From contig CABHOV010000076.1 of NCBI GenBank assembly GCA_902168185.1, positions 186,001-250,000 on the forward strand: a stretch of 64,000 nucleotides of DNA, in the 5' to 3' direction. The stretch comes from an uncultured Bacteroides sp. (GTDB lineage: Bacteria > Bacteroidota > Bacteroidia > Cytophagales > Cyclobacteriaceae). Shown here piece after piece: positions 44,044 to 53,247 of the stretch (the first letter of the stretch is position 1; each line of letters begins with the position of its first letter). Below the pieces are notes generated by a model. That model worked only from the letters and a program-made list of their open reading frames with translations, searched no databases and was not told the DNA's origin. A program made the position numbers and the translations under genes.

Positions 44044-45339
44044 CTATCGGTTATCAATAAACTTCCTGATCTTTCGATCGATCTTACCAAACTGAAGTTT
44101 CTCTAACTCTTGTGCGGTAGCAAAGTATATCTCAGGAACAACGCGAAGACGTGCCTGGAATATCGCAGAAAGTTTTTGCTTGATATCTTCCTTCATTTCT
44201 TCGCTTACCAGCAAATGAAGTTTTAACTCATCAGTACCGAGTTCTCCGGTGGATGCCTCCACTACATAATCACGGATAGAAGACATTTCATTCAGCAACT
44301 CAAATACACCCGGAGGATATATCGTAGTTCCTTTTAGTTTGATGAGTTGTTGTTTCCGACCGAGTACCGGACCCAGACGAGATGTAGTTCTGCCACATGC
44401 ACAAGGCTCGGTATAAGCAACCGCTATATCTCCAGTCTTATACCGTAGCAGTGGCATACCCTGTACCCCCAGCGTTGTAATCGTCACTTCACCAGGTTGT
44501 CCGTTGCTTACCGGCATACCATCGTCACCAATCACTTCGAGTATCAACAATTCCGGATGATGGTGCCCTCCTACTCCATGCGTACATTCTGTAAAAGCAG
44601 TTTGCATCTCGGTAGATGCATAGGTACTATATAGTTGAATATTCCAGGAGTCCTTAATTCTTTGGCCGATGATATTCAAATCAAATGAGCCAGTACGCAA
44701 TCCCTCGCCTATACATATAGCTTTCTTCACTGAGCTCTTGTTGGGATCAATACCATTTTGTTTTGCAAACTCGATTAGCTTAACAATGAAAGAAGGTACC
44801 GCTACCAACGTTGTCGGATTCAATCGCTCAATCGTCTCCCACTGCATTGCGGGAAGCCCCGGGCCTACACGCACGAGGCCTGCACCAAGTTTACGAATAC
44901 CTTCATAGTACGCTATACCTGCCATGAACTGCCGATCGAGAGTAAGCATCAACTGGTATAGATCATCCTGTGTACCATCAGCGCATGCGAATGATATACA
45001 TTCGTTGTATGCCAGGCGATGGAGATCACTATCCGTTAACGCGAGCGTTACCGGTTTACCTAACGTACCGGATGTACTTGCAAATTCAACGATCTCGCTT
45101 TTAGGGACACACAGAAAATCCCAGTTATACTGCTGAAGATCATCCTTTGTCGTTGCTGGAATGTTGACGAGATCCTCCAGACTTTTTATAGCCGCTATAT
45201 CTATATTGTTCTTTGCAAAATGTCTTTGATAAAAAAGAGAGTGTTCCTTCAGGTAAACTAGCAGTTCCTGTAGTTTGCCCTCCTGAAATCTTTTGATTTC
45301 AGTTTTTGATTTGAATTCTATTTCCGGTGTGTGTTTCAT
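44044..45339 (-). CDS. Adenylate-forming ligase (phenylacetate-CoA ligase family)
   Basis: 431 residues. AMP-binding enzyme of the PaaK group: EFASTSGTLGKPVTLALT is the phosphate-binding loop, STYASTEMQTAFTECT holds the A5-like motif, and YKTGDIAVAYTEPCACGRTT the C-terminal hinge with the Cys pair common in PaaK proteins. In aryl-polyene and flexirubin clusters such ligases activate an aromatic acid starter (for example 4-hydroxybenzoate, coumarate) for transfer to CoA or ACP. The starter is an inference. It is last in the cluster transcript and overlaps acpS by 4 bases (ATGA). Confidence 0.9.
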   Translation of the reverse strand: MKHTPEIEFKSKTEIKRFQEGKLQELLVYLKEHSLFYQRHFAKNNIDIAAIKSLEDLVNIPATTKDDLQQYNWDFLCVPKSEIVEFASTSGTLGKPVTLALTDSDLHRLAYNECISFACADGTQDDLYQLMLTLDRQFMAGIAYYEGIRKLGAGLVRVGPGLPAMQWETIERLNPTTLVAVPSFIVKLIEFAKQNGIDPNKSSVKKAICIGEGLRTGSFDLNIIGQRIKDSWNIQLYSTYASTEMQTAFTECTHGVGGHHHPELLILEVIGDDGMPVSNGQPGEVTITTLGVQGMPLLRYKTGDIAVAYTEPCACGRTTSRLGPVLGRKQQLIKLKGTTIYPPGVFELLNEMSSIRDYVVEASTGELGTDELKLHLLVSEEMKEDIKQKLSAIFQARLRVVPEIYFATAQELEKLQFGKIDRKIRKFIDNR

Positions 45340-45710
45340 TGCTCAATAATGACTACTGCGCACGCCATAGCTTTTAGGTGCGAGAGTGATACATGTATTC
45401 TATTCCAGTTATTCTTAACAGCCTGATCGTAAAAATTACCGTGAAGTTTTATACCCGGCTTTCCAAGTCCATCTTGAATAACCTCAATCTCATAGAGGTC
45501 ATGCCCGGCTAGTAAACCTTTTCCAGTCGCTTTTAAGAAAGCTTCCTTCGCAGCAAATCTTACTGCATAATGTTCATGTTTGTTTGCTTTCGATTCACAA
45601 AAAGAAATTTCTGCCTTCGAAAAGACTTTTTCAGTGAATCCATTTCCCCGGCCGATATGCGCTGCTACACGCTCTACCTCTATAATATCGATGCCCGTGC
45701 CCAGAATCAT
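45336..45710 (-). CDS. acpS: Holo-ACP synthase
   Basis: 124 residues. Phosphopantetheinyl transferase of the AcpS type: N-terminal ILGTGIDIIEVERVA with the metal-binding Asp, RFAAKEAFLKATGKG with the catalytic Glu/Lys, and the conserved C-terminal HVSLSHLKAMACAVVII. It attaches 4'-phosphopantetheine to the ACP at 58679 (and possibly fatty acid ACP). Overlaps both neighbours by 4 bases (ATGA), so translation is coupled to the ligase and the C45 hydrolase gene. Confidence 0.93.
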   Translation of the reverse strand: MILGTGIDIIEVERVAAHIGRGNGFTEKVFSKAEISFCESKANKHEHYAVRFAAKEAFLKATGKGLLAGHDLYEIEVIQDGLGKPGIKLHGNFYDQAVKNNWNRIHVSLSHLKAMACAVVIIEQ

Positions 45711-47365
45711 TTAAGTTGCTCCTCAGCTTTTTTAAGATTCTTCTCCATGTGCTCGCGCTCCTGGAGTGTGGCAACCTCTTTTGTTAAGCCTTCTCTATAT
45801 TTCTCTGCAGCAGCACTATATTGCTCGTGATCGAGATAGTAATCTCCTGCCAGCATATAAGCATGATATGAATTAGGATTCCACACCACAAGACTATCAG
45901 GCTGTATATCTGTTCGCGGATTAAACGGAAAACGATATGGATGAAACTTACGATAATCTTTATAGGCAGATGTAGTCAAAAAGGTATCAGCAGGAATCGT
46001 CAACGTTGCTTCATAAATTTCCTCATTACGTTCCATCTTCTTTGCAAAGACTTTATTCAGATCGTAACAAACAAATTTACCCAGCTGCCAGGGTGCAGTA
46101 GAAATCCACACGAGTCTTTTTTCAGGCTGAAAAATTATACCGTGATGCGCCACGAGTTGGTTAATAAGTTTTTCGTTACCCAACCCTATATCTTTACCAC
46201 CTAATCCTTTTTGATTACGAAGTATAGATGCTGTTTTTAACACGGAGTTCTTTCCGTTTTCCTGCAACAATTCCTCTACACGTTGAAATCTATAGGGTGA
46301 AGCGCTGGTACGAATGTGCTCCTGGTTGAGTGGAGTTTGTCCCAATACTTTTCCCAGAAAATGATTTGTACTGACGATCTGATCACCGTTTACTTCGTAA
46401 AAATCTATACCCTCCGGAGTCTTCTCGATGATAGAAGCTTTTCCATCTTTCGCTGAGCCGATCAGGAAAGATTCGGCTACGAACATTTTATGTTTCTCTG
46501 CTATAGCATACGCTTCCTTTATTGTAGAGGCATATTGTAATATTTCTCGTGCTACCAATGAGACCGGTGTTGCTGAAGCAGACGGCACATCTGATTTCGC
46601 TGCATTGATCGTAACAGTTAGTCCTTCCGCATTCATACCCGATAACACTCCGGTCATACCACCGAACGTTACCATCATAAATTTATGGCCCTTATCAGGA
46701 TTATAGAAAGCAATGATTTTATCGCGTGCAAAATCATCTCCTACATAAAAATCAAAATTGCGCCCAATAATTAATGTACTGTCTTCGGAGCGTGAATCCC
46801 AGGTAGCAAAGGCAGTACATCCTACCAGCGACATGTTTTGCAACGCATGCCCTATGTCATGTGCTGCATGGTAATTCAGAATACGCTGATACGGTGGGGC
46901 GATGTCATCAAAATCGTGAGAAGCAACTTGTGATACTCCATAGATCTCAAGTTTATACTCATCTGATATATTCTTGTCCAGATCGCGGTTAAACCATCCT
47001 ACAAAATACTTCAGTATATTCAGATAAAAAGAGGAAGGAACAAGACGATGGAGCTGATTGGTAAAAACCTCTTCTTGATACTGTACCAATTCATGTGTGA
47101 GCTTACCATTCACTACGCCACGTTCAAACGGAGCACCTTCTATATATAGTTCATATAAACCACTTTCACTTTTACGAAACCAGTTGTTGCCGATGGTATA
47201 TAAACCGGAGTCGGGTTGTGTAACTTTTGCATCCAGTATAGCCATGGACGCGGGTACCGGAGGATCAACTTTGGCAACACTGCGTACGTATAGCAGCAGA
47301 ATTACCAGAAGCAACACCAGGACACCGAGAATCCACGCGAAAATCTTAGCTAACTTTTTGAGCAT
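45707..47365 (-). CDS. C45-family autoproteolytic acyltransferase/hydrolase with membrane anchor
   Basis: About 552 residues from ATG 47365. N-terminal TM (WILGVLVLLLVILLLYV), then an Ntn-hydrolase domain. MSLVGCTAFATWD at about residue 183 holds the Cys likely to be the N-terminal nucleophile after self-cleavage, as in acyl-CoA:6-aminopenicillanate acyltransferase (family C45). TLIIGRNFDF, TFGGMTGVLSGMNAEGLTV and STNHFLG also fit. A C-terminal TPR-like helical tail follows. In this cluster it may move or cut an acyl chain, possibly releasing or attaching the polyene. Overlaps acpS by 4 bases and the CrtI-like gene by 20. Confidence 0.8.
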   Translation of the reverse strand: MLKKLAKIFAWILGVLVLLLVILLLYVRSVAKVDPPVPASMAILDAKVTQPDSGLYTIGNNWFRKSESGLYELYIEGAPFERGVVNGKLTHELVQYQEEVFTNQLHRLVPSSFYLNILKYFVGWFNRDLDKNISDEYKLEIYGVSQVASHDFDDIAPPYQRILNYHAAHDIGHALQNMSLVGCTAFATWDSRSEDSTLIIGRNFDFYVGDDFARDKIIAFYNPDKGHKFMMVTFGGMTGVLSGMNAEGLTVTINAAKSDVPSASATPVSLVAREILQYASTIKEAYAIAEKHKMFVAESFLIGSAKDGKASIIEKTPEGIDFYEVNGDQIVSTNHFLGKVLGQTPLNQEHIRTSASPYRFQRVEELLQENGKNSVLKTASILRNQKGLGGKDIGLGNEKLINQLVAHHGIIFQPEKRLVWISTAPWQLGKFVCYDLNKVFAKKMERNEEIYEATLTIPADTFLTTSAYKDYRKFHPYRFPFNPRTDIQPDSLVVWNPNSYHAYMLAGDYYLDHEQYSAAAEKYREGLTKEVATLQEREHMEKNLKKAEEQLK

Positions 47366-48866
47366 CTTTAATTTTTTCAATCAGGTGATCAAGACCAACA
47401 AGCTGCGCGCACGTCATAATCGCGCTGATCGTTACTCCCAGTACACCGTGCATGTTTATATTCTGTCCTGTTAACAACAGGTTGGGGATTTTCGTTTGGG
47501 GTGCTATAAAAGTCTTTAATGGTTCACGGTAATCCTTGGCATAGCCGTAGAGAGAACCATCGTCTGTACCAATATAGTCGCGTGCTGAAAGCGGTGTAGC
47601 ACAGGTATAGGACTTGATGGATTCTTTGAAGCCTGGGAAATGCTTTTCAACCATATCAAAAAGCTTCTCTGCCTTTTCACGCTTAAAAGCTTCATAGTCT
47701 TCTCCACGATTGTCTTCATGCGACACCGTGTTAAATGTATTCTGCCATTTTTTTACGTCTTCCATTTTCATGTACGACATCACCGTGATACCTTCTGCAT
47801 AATCAGGTGATCGTGATGAAGTGGTAAAGAATAGTGCATATCCCTTCGGCCACGTTTCATCGGTATATTTATCGCCACACCAGGCGTTCTCTTCAGAAAA
47901 ATAGTAAAAGTTGCTATTGATATACTTGAAGGAATCTTTCTTCATTACCACGTTCGCATAGAATACAGATATCGTGCTCTCCAAACTTTTCAATCTTGAG
48001 CGATATGCATTTTTAATCATCTGCGTTTCCGTCATCTCCACGGTCTTCAGTGGATGTACATTGGAAATAAAAGTGTTTGCGTAATAACGTTCTCCACCTT
48101 CCGCTTCAGCGTATACAATCTTTCTGTCTTCTTCTTTCAGCTTTACGATCTTCACATGCTTCACTACTTTACCACCACGTGATGTGATCTCACGCGCGAG
48201 AAGTCTGGCGATCTGCGAACCTCCATCTACAAATTTCCAGGAGCTTTCAACGTAATGGTTTACGATCAATGCATGCACAAAGAGCGGAGTCTTGTACGCA
48301 TCCCCAGCATATAGCAGATTCGTTCCTGCCAATACTGTTTGTAATTTCTTATTCTCTGTTAATGATTCAAGGAAAGTTTGTGTATCCGTCTGGTATGCTT
48401 TTGCTGAATCCGTGTATGATCCAGCCTGTACGTTGTAAAGCGGAAAGTTCTTACAGATGTCTTGTATCGTTTCGCAATACCTACGAATGGCAGGCCCTTC
48501 TTCCGGAAAGTATTCCACCATCTGACGGATAAAATTATCGTAGCCTTGCGCATACTTATAAATAGTAGGATCTTCCCCGAAGATTAATCCATCAACAAAG
48601 TCCTCGTCCATTTTACGCAGCTTCAGTTTATCCATAATACCGAAGTATTTGAAAAACTGATATAGGTTTTGTCCTTCATTGAGACCACCAACGTAATGCA
48701 CGCCCGTATCGAATATTACTTTCTCGCGTGCAAAGGTCTGGAGCATACCCCCTATCTGTTTGTTCTTTTCAAGGACACAGACATTATAACCTTCCTTGGC
48801 CAGGATTGTACCACAGGCGAGACCGCCCAATCCGCTACCAATAATTACTACATCGTATTGCTGCAT
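47346..48866 (-). CDS. FAD-dependent CrtI/phytoene-desaturase-like oxidoreductase
   Basis: 506 residues. The dinucleotide-binding N-terminus DVVIIGSGLGGLACGTILAK and the C-terminal FAD motif LLTGQNINMHGVLGVTISA match the CrtI/retinol saturase group of flavin amine-oxidase-like enzymes. GMLQTFAREKVIFDTGVHYVG is the conserved segment after the first domain. Such enzymes introduce or isomerise double bonds in isoprenoid or polyene chains. In this cluster a role in finishing the polyene is possible but unproven. Overlaps the C45 gene by 20 bases. Confidence 0.88.
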   Translation of the reverse strand: MQQYDVVIIGSGLGGLACGTILAKEGYNVCVLEKNKQIGGMLQTFAREKVIFDTGVHYVGGLNEGQNLYQFFKYFGIMDKLKLRKMDEDFVDGLIFGEDPTIYKYAQGYDNFIRQMVEYFPEEGPAIRRYCETIQDICKNFPLYNVQAGSYTDSAKAYQTDTQTFLESLTENKKLQTVLAGTNLLYAGDAYKTPLFVHALIVNHYVESSWKFVDGGSQIARLLAREITSRGGKVVKHVKIVKLKEEDRKIVYAEAEGGERYYANTFISNVHPLKTVEMTETQMIKNAYRSRLKSLESTISVFYANVVMKKDSFKYINSNFYYFSEENAWCGDKYTDETWPKGYALFFTTSSRSPDYAEGITVMSYMKMEDVKKWQNTFNTVSHEDNRGEDYEAFKREKAEKLFDMVEKHFPGFKESIKSYTCATPLSARDYIGTDDGSLYGYAKDYREPLKTFIAPQTKIPNLLLTGQNINMHGVLGVTISAIMTCAQLVGLDHLIEKIKDAQKVS

Positions 48867-48934
48867 TTGCTATTTGCTACTTATCCGAATTACTACAATC
48901 AATCTTTACTAATGTCCCTGTCGTCAGAGCCTGT

Positions 48935-51900
48935 TCATGAGGCATTTTTCCGAATCACAAAAATAACATTGGAAGTAAACTTTGTATCATCTACCTCCTC
49001 TACTTTCATCCCATATTCCTGTGCTAAATGCCTGATTTTCTTACCTGAAATGAAATTAAGCTCATTTTCGGATTTATTAAACTTCATTACTTTAATCGAA
49101 AAGAATTCGGTGAGCTTAGTTCCCTTGTGACGTTCCTTGAGGTCTGCATTCCCATCGCGAAGAATGAGCATGCCCCCTGGATTCAAAGCGAGGAAACATT
49201 TCACCAGGAGTGCATCTTGTGCTGCAGTGGTGAGATAATGAAGTACATCGCTGATGATGACAACATCGTAACCTTCTACGGGGAATGTTGTTGCATCACC
49301 ACAAAAGAATCGGAGGCGATCAGTTTTCAGATACCCGTTGCTCGCTGTGGCTATTTTATCTTCGTCGTAATCCACACCTGTAATGGTGCGTTCTTCCGAC
49401 ATCAACTGAAGCATATAGGACAAGAATCCATATCCACAACCCATATCAAGAATAGAGGCTTTAGCAGGGATCAGCTTCTCGAAAGGTATATAGTTTTTTT
49501 CCAAACGAAGCTTCACGCGCATATACCACTCCAGCACCGGACCTTTATAGATATAGTTTGAGATCAATCGCTTTGCAAAGTAATCGGGTGTTTCAAGTTC
49601 ACGCGACAGTGTTTTATACTCTTCTTTAAAATACCGACTTACTTCTTTGGCGCGCTGCGAATATTTTTCACCAAAGCGTATATCATTCGCTTCTATAGCC
49701 GGAAGAAATTTCAACGTGAGCGATCCTGCGTTTGCAATAAAACTTCCTTTTGGTATAGCATCACCGGCACCATGAATCAGCAACGGGCGAATAGGAATCT
49801 GAAATGTTTCTGCAAGATAGAACGCACCTTTGTGAAAGCGTTTGATCTTGCCATCGGCAGAGCGCGAACCTTCCGGAAATACAACAATGGAGTAACCTTC
49901 ATTCACACGATCTCTCAATCGCTCAACGCTGTCTTCTGCACCTTCACTCACGGGATAATAATCTGCCAGGCGAACAACGCCTCCAAATATAGGCGAGTCC
50001 CAAACCCACTGATTTGTAAGCAGTATAAGTTTGGGGTGTAACATAACAGTGAGTAGAATATCAATGAAGGATGTGTGATTGGCAATGATCACACTGGGAC
50101 GCGCAAACATGTCGGGAGTCAGCCCTATAATTCGCTTCTTAACATTGGGCTCTACATACATAACAAGCCACGCGCACCCTTTGAGTACGGTGTGATAGAA
50201 AAGTTTGATTCGTTGCTTACCTACCGGGATGAGCTTGAGAACAAAACCTAATACTGTTAACAATAAAGCACCGCCTACAAAAAAACTATAGGTAATAAAT
50301 GTTCTGAAAAAACTAAGTAAAGTAATCGGTGTAAAACCTTTTGCAGTACGATTTGTAATTAACGTACGGAACAAAAACGGCATAATCGTTTGCGCCATTA
50401 TAAACACGCATACTATACCAATGATCGATATAGCTGCTATAGACTTGAGTGCAGGATGCTTTGCAAAGATGAGTACACCCAAGCCGCAGATCGTTGTTAT
50501 AGCAGACAGGAAAATAGATGTTCGGATTGTAGACAGGACTTTCTTACCCGTTTGATATTCCTGCTGTAAACCATCCATGGTAAAGATCGAGTAATCATCT
50601 CCCAAACCGAAGATGAACGTTGAGATCATTACATTGATGATGTTAAATTCGATACCTGCCAGTGCCATGATTCCCAGAATCCAGATCCAGGTAATGAGCA
50701 TGGGCACAAACGTAATCAACGTAAGCTCTATACGCCCGTAGGAAATCAACAAAGCAACGAATACAAGAATGGATGTAAAGGTTACGATGAAATTAAAATC
50801 ACTATGAACATACTCCACAAATAAATTGGTCATCATCTGGCGATCGACTCCATGCGCGGGTGTTTTCTCCAGTTGCTGGTATACCGCCTTCTTATTTTCA
50901 GGCTTTACATTAGCCAATGTTATCACGGTAGCAACGCCATCTTTCTCAATAATGAAATCATCAAAAAAAGCTGTGCGCAATGACTTTGCATCTTCAGATG
51001 TTATAGGTTTAAAAGTGCGCGTGATCAGCGTATCAAAATTTTGCAATACCCGTGGTGAAAAGTGCAGCGCCTCTCCTTCTTCGTGTATAACTTTGCTGAG
51101 CGCTTCTCTACTTGAATCATTCCAGAATGTATTCCAACGTGCTATACGAACCTGCTGCAGCGAATCAGAAATCATAAAGGATGAAACCGATGACACTTTC
51201 GTGACCAATCCCGATTGCTTCAATTCATCAAGTACGGGCATGGTTTGTTCATTCCCGCGAAGTGCCTTCTCCAATGTATTTCCATCCGATACTACATATA
51301 CTGCCGTGAGTGATGATTTACTGATTGTCTCCAGTCGCAATTGTGCCGCCTGGGTTTCCTCCTTCATGAAGTTGAGCTTGCTCATGTCTGAGTTGAATTC
51401 AACTTGTCCTGCGAAGTAAAAGAACACCGGTGTTAAAATGAGAATGCCATATACCAGGTATTTATTGGATTCAAAAGAAAAAGATGTGATGCGTTCAACG
51501 CTGGCATTGCTTTTATGGCCGACAAACAAATCTTCGCGAACCAGGTGAGGTAAAAAGATCAACGAGCATAACGCTGCACCGATCAAACTCAGTCCGGCAA
51601 ATAAACCTATATCTCCCAGTACTGTAGCATTTGTAAACTGAAGACAAAGAAAAGCGAGTACTGTGGTAGTACTTCCAATCGTAAGCGGCTTCGCTAACTC
51701 TTTGATAACATGTTTGGCAGAGTGTTCTTGCCGCAGTATAGTGAGGTAGTGTAGCGAATAATTAACCGCTATACCCAAAACTATAGCTCCTACTGCCAGC
51801 GCTAAAATTGAAAGCGTGCCCTGCATCAACGCAATGCAGCAAAGCGAAAACAAGGCGCCAAAAAATACCGGCACCATCATCAGTAAAGGCACGCGCTTCT

Positions 51901-52774
51901 TTCGGAAGAAACCAAGGATCACCACCATGAGCAAAATCATCATGATGGTTAGTGTAATGATCGTATCGCTTCGAAGCTGTTGTGCATTGCCAACCGCTAC
52001 TATAGCCGCTCCGAAATAAGAAGCCATTAACTGGTCGTGGCCTACAGAAGTCTCATCAACAATATTTTTTAAAGCCTCCACAAATTCAGAGTTGTGGCGC
52101 GTTTCGGCAGGAGGATACGCTGGCTGTAAAAAGAATAGTATATGCCGGTGGTCTTTGGTAATTATATAGTTATCGTATAGCTCAAAGTTTTCATCATATT
52201 GAAGCTGCTGTAACTTCTTGAGTGCAAGAAAAGAAAAGCCCAGCGGATCCTGCACAATGATTCTTTTGGTAACTATACCGGAAGGTGATATCAATTGTTG
52301 ATAATTGTTTTGAAGAACTTTGCGTGCCACTTCGGGATGCGTTAGTGAATCGAGTTGCTTGTAATCCTTTTCATCCAGGTATATAGGCAGCGCCTGTTGT
52401 ATGGAGTTAAAGACTTCCATCACTTTTTGATCATCTACTTTCGCAGAAATCTTTTTCACAAAAGGCTTCAGCTCGCTTTCCATGCGCACTACCAAGGAGT
52501 CCGCGAAAGCGACTAAACTATCCGGCTGTGGCTGTGATGTACTGTCCTTCATGGACACCATAACCACTACGCGTTCTACAAACTTTGAATTACGGAAGAT
52601 ATAGTTCAGCTTTTCTACACGCTCATCATCCGGAAAAAATTTGGTGATGTCTTCCTCCAGCTCAATGCGGGAAGCACCCCAGCTGATCAGCACAAGGGTA
52701 CCGACAAAGACAGCCCAGAAGATTTGCCTGCGTCTTTTAAAAAAATTATAAATGGCTAAAAAAATCTGTTCCAT
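48935..52774 (-). CDS. MMPL/RND exporter fused to PlsC acyltransferase and methyltransferase
   Basis: 1279 residues in three parts. Residues 1-780: an MMPL/RND-type transporter with two sets of helices (first domain near 270-430, second near 650-780) and large periplasmic loops. About 800-1060: PlsC-type acyltransferase with NHTSFIDILLTV near residue 896 and FPEGSRSADG near 966. About 1100-1270: class I methyltransferase with LDMGCGYGFLSYM near 1110. This fits coupling lipid acylation of the polyene to its transport. Large fusions of this kind occur in Bacteroidota aryl-polyene/flexirubin clusters. Individual substrates are unknown. Confidence 0.88.
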   Translation of the reverse strand: MEQIFLAIYNFFKRRRQIFWAVFVGTLVLISWGASRIELEEDITKFFPDDERVEKLNYIFRNSKFVERVVVMVSMKDSTSQPQPDSLVAFADSLVVRMESELKPFVKKISAKVDDQKVMEVFNSIQQALPIYLDEKDYKQLDSLTHPEVARKVLQNNYQQLISPSGIVTKRIIVQDPLGFSFLALKKLQQLQYDENFELYDNYIITKDHRHILFFLQPAYPPAETRHNSEFVEALKNIVDETSVGHDQLMASYFGAAIVAVGNAQQLRSDTIITLTIMMILLMVVILGFFRKKRVPLLMMVPVFFGALFSLCCIALMQGTLSILALAVGAIVLGIAVNYSLHYLTILRQEHSAKHVIKELAKPLTIGSTTTVLAFLCLQFTNATVLGDIGLFAGLSLIGAALCSLIFLPHLVREDLFVGHKSNASVERITSFSFESNKYLVYGILILTPVFFYFAGQVEFNSDMSKLNFMKEETQAAQLRLETISKSSLTAVYVVSDGNTLEKALRGNEQTMPVLDELKQSGLVTKVSSVSSFMISDSLQQVRIARWNTFWNDSSREALSKVIHEEGEALHFSPRVLQNFDTLITRTFKPITSEDAKSLRTAFFDDFIIEKDGVATVITLANVKPENKKAVYQQLEKTPAHGVDRQMMTNLFVEYVHSDFNFIVTFTSILVFVALLISYGRIELTLITFVPMLITWIWILGIMALAGIEFNIINVMISTFIFGLGDDYSIFTMDGLQQEYQTGKKVLSTIRTSIFLSAITTICGLGVLIFAKHPALKSIAAISIIGIVCVFIMAQTIMPFLFRTLITNRTAKGFTPITLLSFFRTFITYSFFVGGALLLTVLGFVLKLIPVGKQRIKLFYHTVLKGCAWLVMYVEPNVKKRIIGLTPDMFARPSVIIANHTSFIDILLTVMLHPKLILLTNQWVWDSPIFGGVVRLADYYPVSEGAEDSVERLRDRVNEGYSIVVFPEGSRSADGKIKRFHKGAFYLAETFQIPIRPLLIHGAGDAIPKGSFIANAGSLTLKFLPAIEANDIRFGEKYSQRAKEVSRYFKEEYKTLSRELETPDYFAKRLISNYIYKGPVLEWYMRVKLRLEKNYIPFEKLIPAKASILDMGCGYGFLSYMLQLMSEERTITGVDYDEDKIATASNGYLKTDRLRFFCGDATTFPVEGYDVVIISDVLHYLTTAAQDALLVKCFLALNPGGMLILRDGNADLKERHKGTKLTEFFSIKVMKFNKSENELNFISGKKIRHLAQEYGMKVEEVDDTKFTSNVIFVIRKNAS

Positions 52775-52813
52775 AAAATAAACGCATCGGATATAGCATC
52801 CGTATTATATACT

Positions 52814-53188
52814 TTATACCTTATCTGCTATATCTCGGTTCTTAACCGCATCAATCTTAAAAATCTTCAGCAGAATATAGGTTACGAGTCCAAACCCAAT
52901 TCCGGCAACAATAGAAAGTGTTACCGCCCCCACTACATACTGTATAAAATTATTATGAACCATCTCCAGTGTAATGCCACTGGTGAATGAAATCAATTGC
53001 GCCTGATCGCCCATCCAGATCGCTCCCGTTCTATGGCTTAAAAAAAGAATCAGGGGGATCATTGGAGGAATACTAATGTTCGCGGCAATAATGACTAATG
53101 CTTTATTGAGACGAAACGCAAATGCCAATGCTATTGCTATGGCAAGTTGAAATCCCCACAACGGTACAATTCCCATGAAAACTCCCAA
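52814..53188 (-). CDS. DUF2062 membrane protein (part of a frame-split GT2-DUF2062 protein)
   Basis: 124 residues from the first start-like codon in this frame (TTG at 53188), with MGIVPLWGFQLAIAIALAFA and SIPPMIPLILFLSHRTG (DUF2062 core, three or four helices). The same frame is open upstream through the codons for NFRQIVREQLLNPDESAAVK, which is a normal DUF2062 N-terminus, back to an A10 run at 53262-53271 inside the 3' end of the GT2 gene. A -1 shift there would fuse GT2 and DUF2062 into one protein of 397 residues. No convincing independent start with ribosome-binding site is seen. DUF2062 proteins are inner-membrane with unknown role. Here linkage to glycosylation of a lipid is suggested. 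Confidence 0.75.
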   Translation of the reverse strand: MGVFMGIVPLWGFQLAIAIALAFAFRLNKALVIIAANISIPPMIPLILFLSHRTGAIWMGDQAQLISFTSGITLEMVHNNFIQYVVGAVTLSIVAGIGFGLVTYILLKIFKIDAVKNRDIADKV

Positions 53189-53247
53189 ACCGACAGAGGT
53201 AGCTTTTACTGCCGCGGACTCGTCAGGATTGAGAAGTTGCTCGCGAA

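Noticed and set aside
50826-51419. A 197-residue plus-strand frame within the MMPL fusion gene
   Set aside because: Antisense to a clear MMPL coding region, rich in Ser and Cys, with no known motif.
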